A stretch of 64,000 nucleotides of DNA from Paenibacillus oryzisoli (GTDB lineage Bacteria; Bacillota; Bacilli; Paenibacillales; NBRC-103111): contig NZ_LYPB01000063.1 in assembly GCF_001653565.1 (NCBI RefSeq), positions 80,066-144,065 on the forward strand, given 5' to 3'. Below are positions 1-10,000 of the stretch, piece after piece (the first letter of the stretch is position 1; each line of letters begins with the position of its first letter). The translations under genes were made by a program, and so were the position numbers. The notes under the pieces are model-generated. The model saw only the letters and a list, made by a program, of their open reading frames with translations, was not told the origin of the DNA and made no database searches.

Positions 1-83
1 ACGGTGACGATGGGAAACGTAATGAGGAAGATCGAGAATACGATCATCTTATGGAAGTATTTTGATTTCGCTGCTGTCTTCAT
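1..83 (-). CDS. Partial: N-terminus of a membrane sensor/regulator protein
   Basis: The leftward frame opens with ATG at 83, preceded by a GGGAGG ribosome site at 95-100, and runs off the left edge after about 27 residues. The peptide starts with a basic stretch (MKTAAKSKYFHKM) followed by a hydrophobic run (IVFSIFLITFPIVTV), which looks like a first transmembrane helix. This pattern is common at the start of the AraC-type membrane sensor-regulators and YesM kinases of Paenibacillaceae, and the gene follows a sugar importer, so such a regulator is likely. Function is inferred from the N-terminus only. Confidence 0.5.
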   Translation of the reverse strand, partial: MKTAAKSKYFHKMIVFSIFLITFPIVT

Positions 84-228
84 GAGTATGTATTCCTCCC
101 AAATGCCGATGAGGTCGTTACGTTCATCGTAGCCATTTTCGGAGTTACCGTCTATAATCATATCTGGCTTTTTTGTCGTGAACCAAAGATCCGAGGATTT
201 TATACCATTTTGGGACAGCCCCTTACAT

Positions 229-330
229 TTAGTTTCGTGCGGCTCAAATATTTGGTTACTTTGACAATCATCGTATCACTGGATCTAGCACCCGCATTGT
301 TCACCACGTAGCTACTAATATTCGATACTT
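229..330 (-). pseudogene. Possible fragment of an Ig-like surface-protein C-terminus
   Basis: Between the left-edge gene and the first permease, the minus strand reads AAGKVSNISSYVVNNAGAR and continues with a beta-strand-like tail ending in TMIVKVTKYL. It resembles the last strands of a bacterial Ig-like domain. No start codon or ribosome site is in phase, and the reading frame upstream (340-362) is broken. A sequence TTTTGGGACAGCCCC at about 209-223, of the kind seen at some IS ends, lies just beyond it. It is probably gene debris; nothing else is seen in 84-372. Confidence 0.2.
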
Positions 331-372
331 TACCTGCAGCATTCGTTCCTCTGCATAAACGGTGTCATTGTT

Positions 373-1221
373 TTATCCCTTCACAGCCGAACTGGAAAAC
401 CCTTGGATAATGTACTTCTGACCTAAGAAAAAAACAATCAAAAGCGGAACCACCCCTGCCGTCGCCGCAGCCATCATCAAGTTGTAATCTACGCCAGCCT
501 CCAACATAAAGTTCTGCATGCCGATAGGCACTGTATACAGCTTCTTATCAATTAGAAAGATCAGCGCATTCTCATAATCGTTCCAGTTCCAAGTAAAGTC
601 AATAATTGCGAAAGTAGCCAGCACTGGCTTTGAAAGCGGCAGAAACATCCGGATAAAGATACGGATATGCCCCGCTCCGTCGATTAAAGCCGCTTCGGAG
701 ATCTCTTGCGGGATCGTGAGAAAAAACTGGCGAATCATGAATACACCGAATACGGAAAACAAGCCCGGTAGGATCAACGCCCAGTGGGTGTTATAGATAT
801 GCATCCAATCAAACATGATAAATTTAGGAACGAACAGCACCTGCTGTGGGATCATCATGAGACATAGATATAAGAAGAATATCCCGTTCCGGCCTTTAAA
901 CTCAATTTTGCTGAATCCGTAGGCCGCCAGTGCCGCCAAAAGAGGAGCTAGTATCATAAGCGTAACGGAAATTTTGAGTGAATTTAGATAAAACATGAGA
1001 AATCCGTCACCAGTCGTCCAAACTTTAATGTGGTTTGTTAAGACCGGATTCAGAGGAATCCATTGGATCGGATAGGTGAAGACATCCTTCGGCTTCTTGA
1101 ACGAGGTACTGATCATCCACAACATCGGTGATAATAACAGCAGGCTTAGAAAAGCCATTATGATGGTGTTTAGTCCCTTAGCGACTCGATTTCGGAGTGT
1201 CCGGCTAACACTTGCATTCAT
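373..1221 (-). CDS. Carbohydrate ABC transporter permease (MalG-like)
   Basis: Inner-membrane permease of a sugar importer, about 282 residues with six predicted helices. The start is put at the ATG at 1221 because AGAGGGAG lies seven bases before it; an ATG two codons earlier is too close. The EAA loop that docks the ATPase is visible (EISEAALIDGAGHIRIFIRM), and the protein ends in the usual SSSAVKG tail of this family. It lies about 20 bases after the partner permease and is the last gene of the binding protein-permease-permease operon. No ATPase gene is nearby, so it presumably uses a shared MsmX-type ATPase. The sugar is unknown. Confidence 0.9.
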   Translation of the reverse strand: MNASVSRTLRNRVAKGLNTIIMAFLSLLLLSPMLWMISTSFKKPKDVFTYPIQWIPLNPVLTNHIKVWTTGDGFLMFYLNSLKISVTLMILAPLLAALAAYGFSKIEFKGRNGIFFLYLCLMMIPQQVLFVPKFIMFDWMHIYNTHWALILPGLFSVFGVFMIRQFFLTIPQEISEAALIDGAGHIRIFIRMFLPLSKPVLATFAIIDFTWNWNDYENALIFLIDKKLYTVPIGMQNFMLEAGVDYNLMMAAATAGVVPLLIVFFLGQKYIIQGFSSSAVKG

Positions 1222-1240
1222 GAGCATGCTCCCTCTTTGA

Positions 1241-2119
1241 TTAATAGTGAACCCATCGTTTCTGTCCCCACCACTGGAGAAGTGAAATGAGTAAAATTAG
1301 TAGAAACATCGTCCATGATATCGTTGATGCAAAGCCCATTTCATAGAAACTAAAGGCTTTCTTATAGGCATAGATCGAGAACACGGTTGTGCTGTTTGCC
1401 GGGCCGCCTTGTGTGATCGCATAGATCATGCCAAAACCTTTTACAGCACCTACAAATCCAGTAATAAGCAGAAAGAACGTAGTCGGACTAACAAGGGGCA
1501 AGATGATCTTGAAGACCATATGATTCGCCTTAGCACCATCCATCCGAGCTGCCTCCAACAGTTCAGTTGAAATATCTTGCAGCGCCGCCAAATAAATGAT
1601 CATATTGTAGCCGATACCTCCTACGGTTAACATAATGAGCACGGCAACCATAGCTGAGTCTGGCGAAGAGAACCAACGGGGCACATTCGTGACACCAAGT
1701 GAGTGCAGGAACGCATTAATCGGCCCATCGCTCGGCTGGAAGAGCACCATCCAAACGAAAGCGATCGCAATGCCGCTAGTAAAGTAAGGAGCGAAGAAGA
1801 ACGCTCGCAGTGTCTTAGTCAAATACACCCGATTGTTGAGCATGATCGCAATCAGAAAGCCGAAACACACCGCGACAGGTACGGGAAGCAAAACCAGCAT
1901 GGTATTTTTGATAGAAATCCAAAACAACTCTTCCTTTACCATCCTGCGAAAATTGTCTAAGCCAACAAACTGTGGTCCTTTGCCGCTGGAGAACACCCAA
2001 TCCGTAAACATTAAATAAAACGAGAATACGGCTGGAATAAGAAGAAATATGGTCATTCCAATTACATTTGGGGCTATGAATACATACCCCAGCATGCGCT
2101 GCCGCTTCATCCAACTCAT
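1241..2119 (-). CDS. Carbohydrate ABC transporter permease (MalF/UgpA-like)
   Basis: First permease of the sugar importer, about 292 residues. ATG at 2119 (MSWMKRQRMLGYVFIAPN) is preferred over an in-frame start 75 bases upstream because AGAGGGTGA precedes it and the shorter N-terminus matches the family. Six hydrophobic segments and the EAA loop (LLEAARMDGAKANHMVFKI) are present. The family forms a heterodimer with a MalG-like permease, here the next gene. It follows the solute-binding protein directly, consistent with one transcript. Confidence 0.9.
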   Translation of the reverse strand: MSWMKRQRMLGYVFIAPNVIGMTIFLLIPAVFSFYLMFTDWVFSSGKGPQFVGLDNFRRMVKEELFWISIKNTMLVLLPVPVAVCFGFLIAIMLNNRVYLTKTLRAFFFAPYFTSGIAIAFVWMVLFQPSDGPINAFLHSLGVTNVPRWFSSPDSAMVAVLIMLTVGGIGYNMIIYLAALQDISTELLEAARMDGAKANHMVFKIILPLVSPTTFFLLITGFVGAVKGFGMIYAITQGGPANSTTVFSIYAYKKAFSFYEMGFASTISWTMFLLILLISLLQWWGQKRWVHY

Positions 2120-2194
2120 GGGATCACCCTCTTTCAAGGAATAGAAAAGGGAAGCCCGGAGCAAGCCCCTAACTTCCCCTATCCCTATCTTCAA

Positions 2195-3541
2195 TTATTT
2201 TTTCGCTGCTTTTAAGTTGTCATTATGAATGCGTGCGAGTTCCTTAGAACCCTCTTCAGGTGTTATTTTCTGTGTGAACACTTTATCGTACACGGGTTGG
2301 AAGTCCGAGGAGGTCTTCGCATCAAGCTGCGTCAAAGATAGAGGGAGATTACCGAACATCACCCTTTTCACCGATTCAAGATCGTAGGTGTCTTCCACCC
2401 CTTCGAACATCGCCTTAACGGCTGCATCCGCCTTGAAATCCTTTGAAGAAGGTACACGTCCACCCTTGGCTAGGGGAAGCATGCCCTCGTCCGCATACCA
2501 TTTGATGAACTGCCAGGCTTCATCTTTATATTTTGACTTCGAATTGATCGTCAGTACGTCGCCCAGACCACCGTTGTACATATAGTCCGTTTGATCCTTG
2601 GTAACCGAAGGCGCTGGAGCAGCGGCTACCTTGAACTTCCGCGGGAAATCTTTGAGATTATTGGTTGTCCGGAAAATCTGCTCTGTCGAGAACAACATCG
2701 CCGTCTCGCCCTTCACGAACATTTGATCCAGTGCCGGCTTGGATGTAATTTGCTCCGTATGCGGCATTATGGTCTTATCTTTGAACATCATATCCGAGTA
2801 TACTTGGAGCGTCTTTACCGTAAACGGATTATCGAACGCCGAGGTGTTGTCCGGCTTCGTCATCAGCAGGCTTTGTTTCATAAGCGATCCGTTGATAGGT
2901 ACTGTAAAGTAATAATCGCTCTCCGCAACCCCCCATACCTTGTCACCCCTCAACTTGTTCGCATAATCCCTCATATCGTCCAGGCTCCAATTGGTCGGTA
3001 CCGGAAGCCCCTTTGCATCCAGCATGTCCTTGTTCAACCAAACGAAGGAAAGGCCTTTTTTGGTGGGTACGCCATAGTATTTACCATCCTTCTTCCAAAT
3101 GGCGGCACCTGAACCCATCTTGTCATCAATGTTATAGTCTTTGAAGGTACTCAGATCGAGCGCGTTTCCAGCCATGACCCTCTTTTCTAACGTATTGAAG
3201 GCATAATTCATGTACATGTCTACCTGTTGTCCGGAAACGAGTGCCGTATCCAACTTTAAGTTACCCGCGTCGTCATTCACGAATCGTACATACTCAACTT
3301 GAATCTCCGGATGCAATTTGTTCCAGTTATCTACTGCAGCCTGAGGACCGCTTTCTGCTGGCACAGCTCCCCACATGGTAAGCTTCACTGGATCTTTCTT
3401 TGGCGCCGTGGTCGCTGCCGTGGAGCTCGTGGAAGGCGTTTGTACATTCTCCGCTGTTTGACTGCCGCAGCCGGTAATCAGCACGGATGCAACCGTAACT
3501 AAGGTAATCATTCCTGCATACATTGAGTTCTTTTTCTTCAT
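2195..3541 (-). CDS. Extracellular sugar-binding lipoprotein (family 1 SBP)
   Basis: 448-residue substrate-binding component of the importer. It has a lipoprotein signal (MKKKNSMYAG start, lipobox ITGC with Cys25), then a Ser/Thr-rich linker and a MalE/UgpB-like two-lobe fold. The start has GAGGAGG eight bases upstream. The motifs GKYYGVP and PFTVKTLQVYSDMMF are typical of sugar-binding proteins of this class. The mature protein would be anchored to the outer face of the membrane and deliver sugar to the two downstream permeases. Substrate unknown. Confidence 0.9.
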   Translation of the reverse strand: MKKKNSMYAGMITLVTVASVLITGCGSQTAENVQTPSTSSTAATTAPKKDPVKLTMWGAVPAESGPQAAVDNWNKLHPEIQVEYVRFVNDDAGNLKLDTALVSGQQVDMYMNYAFNTLEKRVMAGNALDLSTFKDYNIDDKMGSGAAIWKKDGKYYGVPTKKGLSFVWLNKDMLDAKGLPVPTNWSLDDMRDYANKLRGDKVWGVAESDYYFTVPINGSLMKQSLLMTKPDNTSAFDNPFTVKTLQVYSDMMFKDKTIMPHTEQITSKPALDQMFVKGETAMLFSTEQIFRTTNNLKDFPRKFKVAAAPAPSVTKDQTDYMYNGGLGDVLTINSKSKYKDEAWQFIKWYADEGMLPLAKGGRVPSSKDFKADAAVKAMFEGVEDTYDLESVKRVMFGNLPLSLTQLDAKTSSDFQPVYDKVFTQKITPEEGSKELARIHNDNLKAAKK

Positions 3542-3638
3542 GCTTGGACCTCCTCGTGAATAATAGGACTACAATCAACTTCCTCTATTCACACTATACC
3601 AGTGGGCTCGATTCCTTCTAAGAGTCAAAACTTACGAG

Positions 3639-5096
3639 TTAATATGACAAATCCGAGATTACCTTCGCCTTCCGGTAGGCGCTTGGTGTTTGTCCAACTT
3701 CACGCTTAAATAGCTTGATAAAATAGGCATCATCGGTAAATCCCGTTTGATCGGCTATTTCCGCTACACTCCACTCCGAGTAATGCAGCAGCTGCTTCGC
3801 ATGGCCAATTCGAATGTTCTGAAGGAAGGAGACTGGTGTCTGTCCCGTCTTTCTTCGGAACAGTGTACTCAGGTAATCAACGTTCATCGAAGCCAGCTTG
3901 GCCAGATCTTTAACCGATATATTTTCCCGAAAATGCTCAAGCATATAGCGTATCACCCGATTGACATCGGGATGATCCGTGTAAAGTCCTGCCTCTTCGT
4001 TCATCTTCCGAATACACGCTGTAACCCAATGTTTCATCGCTTGCAGCAACTCGTGATGGCTCCGCTCTCCAAGTACTAGCTCCTTGGGTACTTCACGACC
4101 TCTTGCAAGCATCACGATCATCTCTGCGAGACGAATGGCAGCCTGCTTGACTTCCATGTGGCTATATCCAGCAATAGCCATTCCTCGCCAGATCGCATCC
4201 ATGAGCTCGATGCACTTCGTCTCATGGCGCTCTTCGAAGCAGAGCATAAATTCCGCTTCCAGCTCACGCTCGGCAAGATAGGAACCTCTCTCTTGACCAT
4301 AACTATCCCCGTACCAGAACCCATCCAACTGCTTGAGTGCAAGTTCCCATGTGTCCGACAGTGTGAGAAGATTGCCCCCGGTGACTATCCCAACAGGATA
4401 TTCTCCCATCATGAAAGTCGTTACCAGTCCCTTGTCTTCTCTCATACTCCAGCAGAAGAATGCGGTCTCCCCTGCTTCCGTAAACGGATGAATCAACATA
4501 TACTGTTCGCTTGGGGCGATTCCCATGTCCACGAGCTGGTCCCATGTTATGGTCTCTGAACCGCTTAAAACCGTATAGACAGTAAGAGAAAGCGAATGAA
4601 TAGCATCAGGCAGTGCAAGGGATTTTCCTGTCGGCTCGGACATGCCTCCATGCCTCCACTTTTCTGCCCAAGCTTGATAGTACATCTGATAAAGCGATTC
4701 TCCCTTACGCTGCAGCTCATTCAGAAGCTCGCCCTTGATCCGGGACAAGTTATCTATTATTATTTCGTCACTGAGCGATAATTTTAGCAAATAATTAGTG
4801 GCACCATACTGCAGCGCATCTCGGGCATAATTGAAATCGCTCATCGCAGTCAGCATAAGAAATCGACTCGGTATCCCATCCTCCCGAACCTGTCTGAGCA
4901 GCTCGATACCGTCCATGCCGGGCATGACAATATCACAGATGACGACATCAGGTTTAAGCTTACGGATATCGGCTAGTGCATCCTTCCCCGTCCCGGCTTC
5001 TCCAACAACGTGAAACCCGTGCTTCTCCCACGCTAGAATTTCGCGAATCGCCTGACGCACGAATACTTCGTCTTCAACTAGGTAGACTGTCCACAT
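3639..5096 (-). CDS. YesN-type response regulator with AraC DNA-binding domain
   Basis: 485 residues: receiver domain at about 1-120 with acidic pocket Glu8/Asp9 and predicted phospho-acceptor Asp55 (VVICDIVMPG), a long central linker, and a C-terminal double helix-turn-helix AraC domain at about 385-480 (ISVKDLAKLASMNVDYLSTL, then the AIADQTGF-like second helix). GAGGGG precedes the ATG. The reading frame overlaps the 3' end of the upstream kinase gene by 23 bases, so the two are translationally coupled. It probably activates the adjacent importer operon when the kinase senses sugar or the loaded binding protein. Confidence 0.93.
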   Translation of the reverse strand: MWTVYLVEDEVFVRQAIREILAWEKHGFHVVGEAGTGKDALADIRKLKPDVVICDIVMPGMDGIELLRQVREDGIPSRFLMLTAMSDFNYARDALQYGATNYLLKLSLSDEIIIDNLSRIKGELLNELQRKGESLYQMYYQAWAEKWRHGGMSEPTGKSLALPDAIHSLSLTVYTVLSGSETITWDQLVDMGIAPSEQYMLIHPFTEAGETAFFCWSMREDKGLVTTFMMGEYPVGIVTGGNLLTLSDTWELALKQLDGFWYGDSYGQERGSYLAERELEAEFMLCFEERHETKCIELMDAIWRGMAIAGYSHMEVKQAAIRLAEMIVMLARGREVPKELVLGERSHHELLQAMKHWVTACIRKMNEEAGLYTDHPDVNRVIRYMLEHFRENISVKDLAKLASMNVDYLSTLFRRKTGQTPVSFLQNIRIGHAKQLLHYSEWSVAEIADQTGFTDDAYFIKLFKREVGQTPSAYRKAKVISDLSY

Positions 5097-6873
5097 GGTT
5101 GTCCCCTCCCTCCGTAAATGGCGTTGATACCAATAAAGCCGTTGTTATTCTTGCAAGCGTCCCACTCGCAATGAAAACAAATTCTAAGATGGCATCGTCC
5201 TTGTATAGAAGCTGGAGTCTTTCCTTTACATTACTGATGCCGATGCCCTCGCGACTCCTCCGCTTACGCTTCTTGGACGCTTCTTCCAAACCAATTCCGT
5301 TATCTTCTACTTCAAGTATAAGTTTTCCGCCTTCCGCCTTAGCGCGTATGATGATTGTCCCTCGCTGCTCCTCCGAATCGAAGCCATGGACAATGGCATT
5401 TTCCACAAGTGGCTGCAAGCTAAGTTTTGGAACAAGTGCATAAGTAACCGATTCATCCACCTCATAGAGCATTGTAAATCTACTCTGGTAGCGTAACTTT
5501 TGAATGGATTCATAGGCTTTCAGCAGCCTAATTTCTTCATGAAGAGGCAGCAACTCAAGTTCCGAATTGAGGCTTGCCTCCAGCAACCCGCCAAGTGCGA
5601 TGCAAATGTCGACGATGGGGGTTTGTTTCTCCTTGCGCGCCATCCACTTCAACATATTAAGTGTATTGAGCAGAAAATGCGGATTCATCTGCGTAAGGAG
5701 CATCTGAAATCGGACGGCTTGTTTCTGCCGCTCCTCTTCTTTCAGACGCTGAATCAGCGCTCCAATGTCATTGATCATCCGATTAAAACTGGAGCCTAGC
5801 GAAGCAATTTCTCTCGTTTGACTCATCTTGACATCGAGTCTCACGTTCAACTTCTTCTCAGACGCTTCTTCCATTTTCTTCTGTAGTAGGGAGAGTGGAC
5901 GTGTTACGCGCGATGCAATCAAGAAAATAACCGCTACGAATACGACCACCAACAGCCCTAGAATCAGGAAAAAGCGGATGCGAAGCCGGGTCAACTCCGA
6001 CCATAAATCATCGAGCGATATGCGACTGACGACATACCAATCCAGCTTATCCAGATAACTGTAGGTGACAAGCGATGCAGTCGAAGCATCCCGATATGAG
6101 CCGGAATGTTGTGCCTCTTCTATTACCTGTTCAATGATGTTACTGCCGATGCTGGCACCGCTGCTCCTAAGAACGGACTCACCTTTGCCGGTGAAAACAG
6201 TGATTTCTTGGTTTGCGGCAATATTCTTCACCGTACTGTCGAACCACTCCTGCGCATCAATGCTGATTCTTGCTAACCCATAATTTCCCCGGCGCTGATC
6301 CTGCAGCAGAATATATAAACTTAAAAGCTTGCTTTCACGGTAATTGTTGAGATCGCTCGGATCGCTTGCCACCCACTCATAGGACTGGGGAGAACGCTCC
6401 AATCTGCTCTTCCATTTTTGAAACTCGTCGATGGAGTTGGTTAACTGGCCATTTGGCGAATACGATGTGTACACATTCCCTTCGTGATCAATCAGCTTGA
6501 AATAAAGTTCCGTCTGGTGAAAAAAGAAGCTGTTATTAATGCCTGACATTTTGCTTTCAATTAAGCGCTTTCGCTCAATAGGGTCGTAGTTCTCCGGACT
6601 ATCCATTACCTTAATTAAGCCCTCATCCTGACTAAGCATTGTGTGTGTTTTATAGGCGAATGCCATCATATCCGTTAAAGATGTATGTACCTGCTGCATC
6701 CGCTCGGACATACGGGCTGTCAAGTCATCCTGACGAATTGACTCGAAGTTTCGAAATAACGAGTAGACAGCAAGACACAAGGGAAGTAGCAACAACGCTA
6801 CGAACGTAACAATGAGACGATATTTTAACGTTAAAGGAAACCATGCCCGCCTTTTCTTTTGCCATTTGCTCAT
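5074..6873 (-). CDS. YesM-type sensor histidine kinase
   Basis: About 599 residues. ATG at 6873 is chosen because AAGGAGG lies seven bases upstream. Layout: transmembrane helix at about 20-42, a large extracellular Cache-like sensor, a second helix at about 305-325, HAMP, then the His_kinase domain with predicted phospho-His in QMNPHFLLN and an HATPase domain with N-box NAIVHGF, DNGIGL and GIGISNVKERL. This is the LytS/YesM kinase class. Its partner is the overlapping AraC-type regulator; the sensed ligand is likely extracellular sugar or a sugar-binding protein. Confidence 0.93.
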   Translation of the reverse strand: MSKWQKKRRAWFPLTLKYRLIVTFVALLLLPLCLAVYSLFRNFESIRQDDLTARMSERMQQVHTSLTDMMAFAYKTHTMLSQDEGLIKVMDSPENYDPIERKRLIESKMSGINNSFFFHQTELYFKLIDHEGNVYTSYSPNGQLTNSIDEFQKWKSRLERSPQSYEWVASDPSDLNNYRESKLLSLYILLQDQRRGNYGLARISIDAQEWFDSTVKNIAANQEITVFTGKGESVLRSSGASIGSNIIEQVIEEAQHSGSYRDASTASLVTYSYLDKLDWYVVSRISLDDLWSELTRLRIRFFLILGLLVVVFVAVIFLIASRVTRPLSLLQKKMEEASEKKLNVRLDVKMSQTREIASLGSSFNRMINDIGALIQRLKEEERQKQAVRFQMLLTQMNPHFLLNTLNMLKWMARKEKQTPIVDICIALGGLLEASLNSELELLPLHEEIRLLKAYESIQKLRYQSRFTMLYEVDESVTYALVPKLSLQPLVENAIVHGFDSEEQRGTIIIRAKAEGGKLILEVEDNGIGLEEASKKRKRRSREGIGISNVKERLQLLYKDDAILEFVFIASGTLARITTALLVSTPFTEGGDNHVDSLPS

Positions 6874-6968
6874 CGTCCTGCCTCCTTTTCTTACCGTTTC
6901 CATTCAAAGGTTGGCTTCATCGTAGCATGGGAGAATAGAGCTGTACAGCAAGATCTAACGAAGATACA

Positions 6969-7001
6969 CCACTTGCCTGCCGGGATCCGGCAGGCAAGTG
7001 G
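6969..7001. terminator. Perfect 15-bp hairpin between two operons
   Basis: CCACTTGCCTGCCGG at 6969-6983 pairs perfectly with 6987-7001 around a three-base loop. It sits between the stop of the large glycosidase gene (7032) and the start of the kinase gene (6873). No clear U-tract follows on the minus strand; the plus-strand side is followed by GCGTGTTATTTTCTTC. It is most likely the 3' end of the glycosidase transcript. Confidence 0.6.
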
Positions 7002-7031
7002 GCGTGTTATTTTCTTCTTAATTCTGCAGTC

Positions 7032-10000
7032 CTAAGGCTGGATTCCTGGATTCACGACATTAACAGAAGTTGTTACCGTCGGCATCACTTGCTTAAGTCC
7101 ACTAGGATATTCTGCTGTCGAATTAATTGCAGTGAAATCTGTACTACCCACAGTAGCATCATTCTTTACAGTAAAGCGGAGCTTCAATAGGCTCACGTCT
7201 TCGTTCATGAGTTGGGCATTGTTAAGGCTTGTTAGAAGTGTTATTTGGCCGTCTTGGCTTGTTGTTTGCGTTGCCGTCACTGCGTTCGACGCTGGTTCCA
7301 AGCTAGTATACGTATAACGGCTTGCATCGTACGTAATCGTGAGTCTGGCTTTGGAAATGGCATCTGCTTTCGTGATGCCGACACTTAAGTCGAGTGTGTC
7401 ACCCTGCATGACAGATGCTCCATAGGTCGCAAGCGTGACGGAAGCTTCCGATGCCAAGCCCCATTGAACCGATCTGAATTTACTTGGATCTTTGGACGAA
7501 CCAATACCGGAACCCCACTCCATATATCCTTTTCGGCCAGCTCCGTCGTTGTCATTGACCAGTAGTGAGAGACTCATACCGTTGCTTCCTGGCTCTTTCA
7601 CTGGTGAGATCTCCGACCAGGGAAGGGCCAGTTCATAGACAGTCCGTTTGCCTGTTTCATCCCGTACTATAGTCAGTTCTCCACTTCCCGTCCTATCACC
7701 GGTGGGAAAGCCATTCGGCGCAATCCAGCGGTAGATTTGCGGACCGGAGTCCGTTTGCGAAATACCGTACTCGAACCATTGCGTACTCTCACCTGGTAAT
7801 CCTGGTGCGATTGCGAATTGGATATTATCATTTTGCCAAATGTTCTGACCAGATGCTGGGTAGGCAAACACGTTGTCCGTCACCTGCGCAGATATATACA
7901 AATTAACCTGATCATAATTAAGCCAAACTTTCCCACTCAGATCATTCACGCCCGTGTACCCGGTCATTAGTACCACTCCATTCGCGAGATCGGCTGTGGG
8001 AGATGCGCCAGGCGCATCAATGACACCATCTACGATACTCACGGCGGCTGGAATGACATTTAAATCGAGTTTCCCTTGGTACTTGTACGGCTCTCTGCCA
8101 GCCATCGTAACCTTTACGTCTGTTGCATACGAAACGCCTAATTCCGTACCCTCGCCGAGCTGGATATTGTACGTTTGGGAAGTGTTAGGTGCAAGTGTCA
8201 GATTCAACTCAGCAATCCCTGATTGTCCCCCAAATTGCCAGTCAATTCGGTTAAACTCAGCAGTATGCGTAATGGAACGGTTGCTCAATTCGAACTTAAG
8301 TGATTTCTGCCCTGACTTCGGATCAACGTAAGGAAAGAATGCGGCTTGACTCGCATAAACCGTCTGAATATGTCCTTCAATCTTACCAAACTTCACGCCG
8401 CCCGCTTCTAAATATCCGGTTACCTTGCGATTACCAATCTGATTGGATCCGGGAATCGTAAAGGGCACACCCACATTTTGCCCTGGAGAAGCTTGCACGG
8501 AAGTACTAACTCCCTCCATAGAGAACGTTGCGGAGAGCGCCGAACTCCCTCCGTACTGAACATTCAGCATCATCGAAACGGGGTTTCCTAAGATCCCATC
8601 AACTTCGGTCAGTTGAAAATCAGCCCCCTCACTAATCCCAGACATATCCCCTTTGATATAAAGCGGCTCGCCTGTAATCGTCACATATACGTAGCCCTGA
8701 TAAGGAACATACGTCTCCGTATTCCCCATCATATTCGTCACTTCCAGTGGGCCGTCCGCTGCAATTGCTACAAGTGTGTCGCGAATCGCCCAAACGACGC
8801 GGGTTTTGGCCTGATCTTGTTTGAAAAGATAACTGTACAGATTCGAGCCTGTCGAGTCTTTACTATCGAACTGCCATCCTGTCAGTTGTCGCGTCATGGC
8901 AGCATAAGCTGCATAAGCCGGCTTTGGTGTGTACGCACCTAGCGGGTCTTTCAAGTTATGAATCATGCCGAAGTTATGCTCATTGTTAGCTGTTTCAATT
9001 CCGTCGTTCATCAAATCATACATATATATTTTCTCGATTCCTGACGCTAGCTGAAGCACATAGCCCCTGACGAGATAGTCAGCTTCTTGCTTCTCTGTAT
9101 TCCCACCTTCCTGCGTCGACCAGCCGAATTCTGTCGAATAAATCGGAATTAATTGTCCATTGTTATATTTGCGTATCAAGGTTTTCAAACCCTCAAGCTG
9201 TTGAACCATAACTTCTGGCGGGCTTGGTTGCGTATACGGATGGATAGAAATGGCATCCAGATACTGCAAACCGCCAAGTTTGAAAAATTCCTCAAACCAG
9301 TCTAGAGGGACATACGCCGATGCAGGTCCCACAATCGTTACGTTTGGATACACAGGCTTGATCGTTTCATACGTTTTCTTCAGCATTAAGTAGTAGTACT
9401 CCGGCTTAGAATCAGCAGGTCCGCTACCTCGGTCGCCATAGCCAGCCAGATTGTATTCGTTCCAAACTTCCATCCAAGGCGTTTGCGATCCGTATTGCGC
9501 AATCGTTTCCAGCGAATAATTGGCAAATGCCGTACGCCCTTCGTCCGTATACGGTGTGCTGTTCTGGTCATAGAGCGGATTGTTCAGTCCGAGCGCGCCA
9601 ATCATCTGAACTTGATTCTGGCCAAGACGAGTCATTTTATCCCGATAGTCTTGATTGAATTGATATTGACCCGGAACTGATTCAACCGTCCCCCAGTAAA
9701 ATCCATCTCGAACCGACTTTGCACCAGCTTCGCGGGCTAAATCAGCCAAGAGCGGCGACCAGCCAATGAGTAGGCTCGACAGATGTGTATTCACACCGAA
9801 TGGTGAGTCCTGCACTTGCAACCAATCATACGGAGTCAACACGGCAAAGGTTGTTTTGAGCTCAACAGGCGTACGTCCCGGTGATTCTAAGGTTGTTCGG
9901 AGCACAAAGTACCCCTTTTGTGTCATTGGGAAACTGAGCATCGCCTCCGTGCCAGAATTGGACATGACGCCTTCCTTTACTAACTTTCCATTGAGGTCAC

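Noticed and set aside
1703..1960. Plus-strand open frame inside the first MalF-like permease gene
   Set aside because: It lies on the opposite strand of a well-supported permease, has no ribosome site and shows no domain-like sequence.
2591..3112. 173-codon plus-strand frame opposite the first binding protein
   Set aside because: It is an antisense reading of a conserved sugar-binding protein; composition rich in Arg/His is typical of such shadows.
6556..6580. Cre-like AAGCGCTTTCGCT inside the first YesM kinase gene
   Set aside because: Internal to coding sequence and only a partial match.
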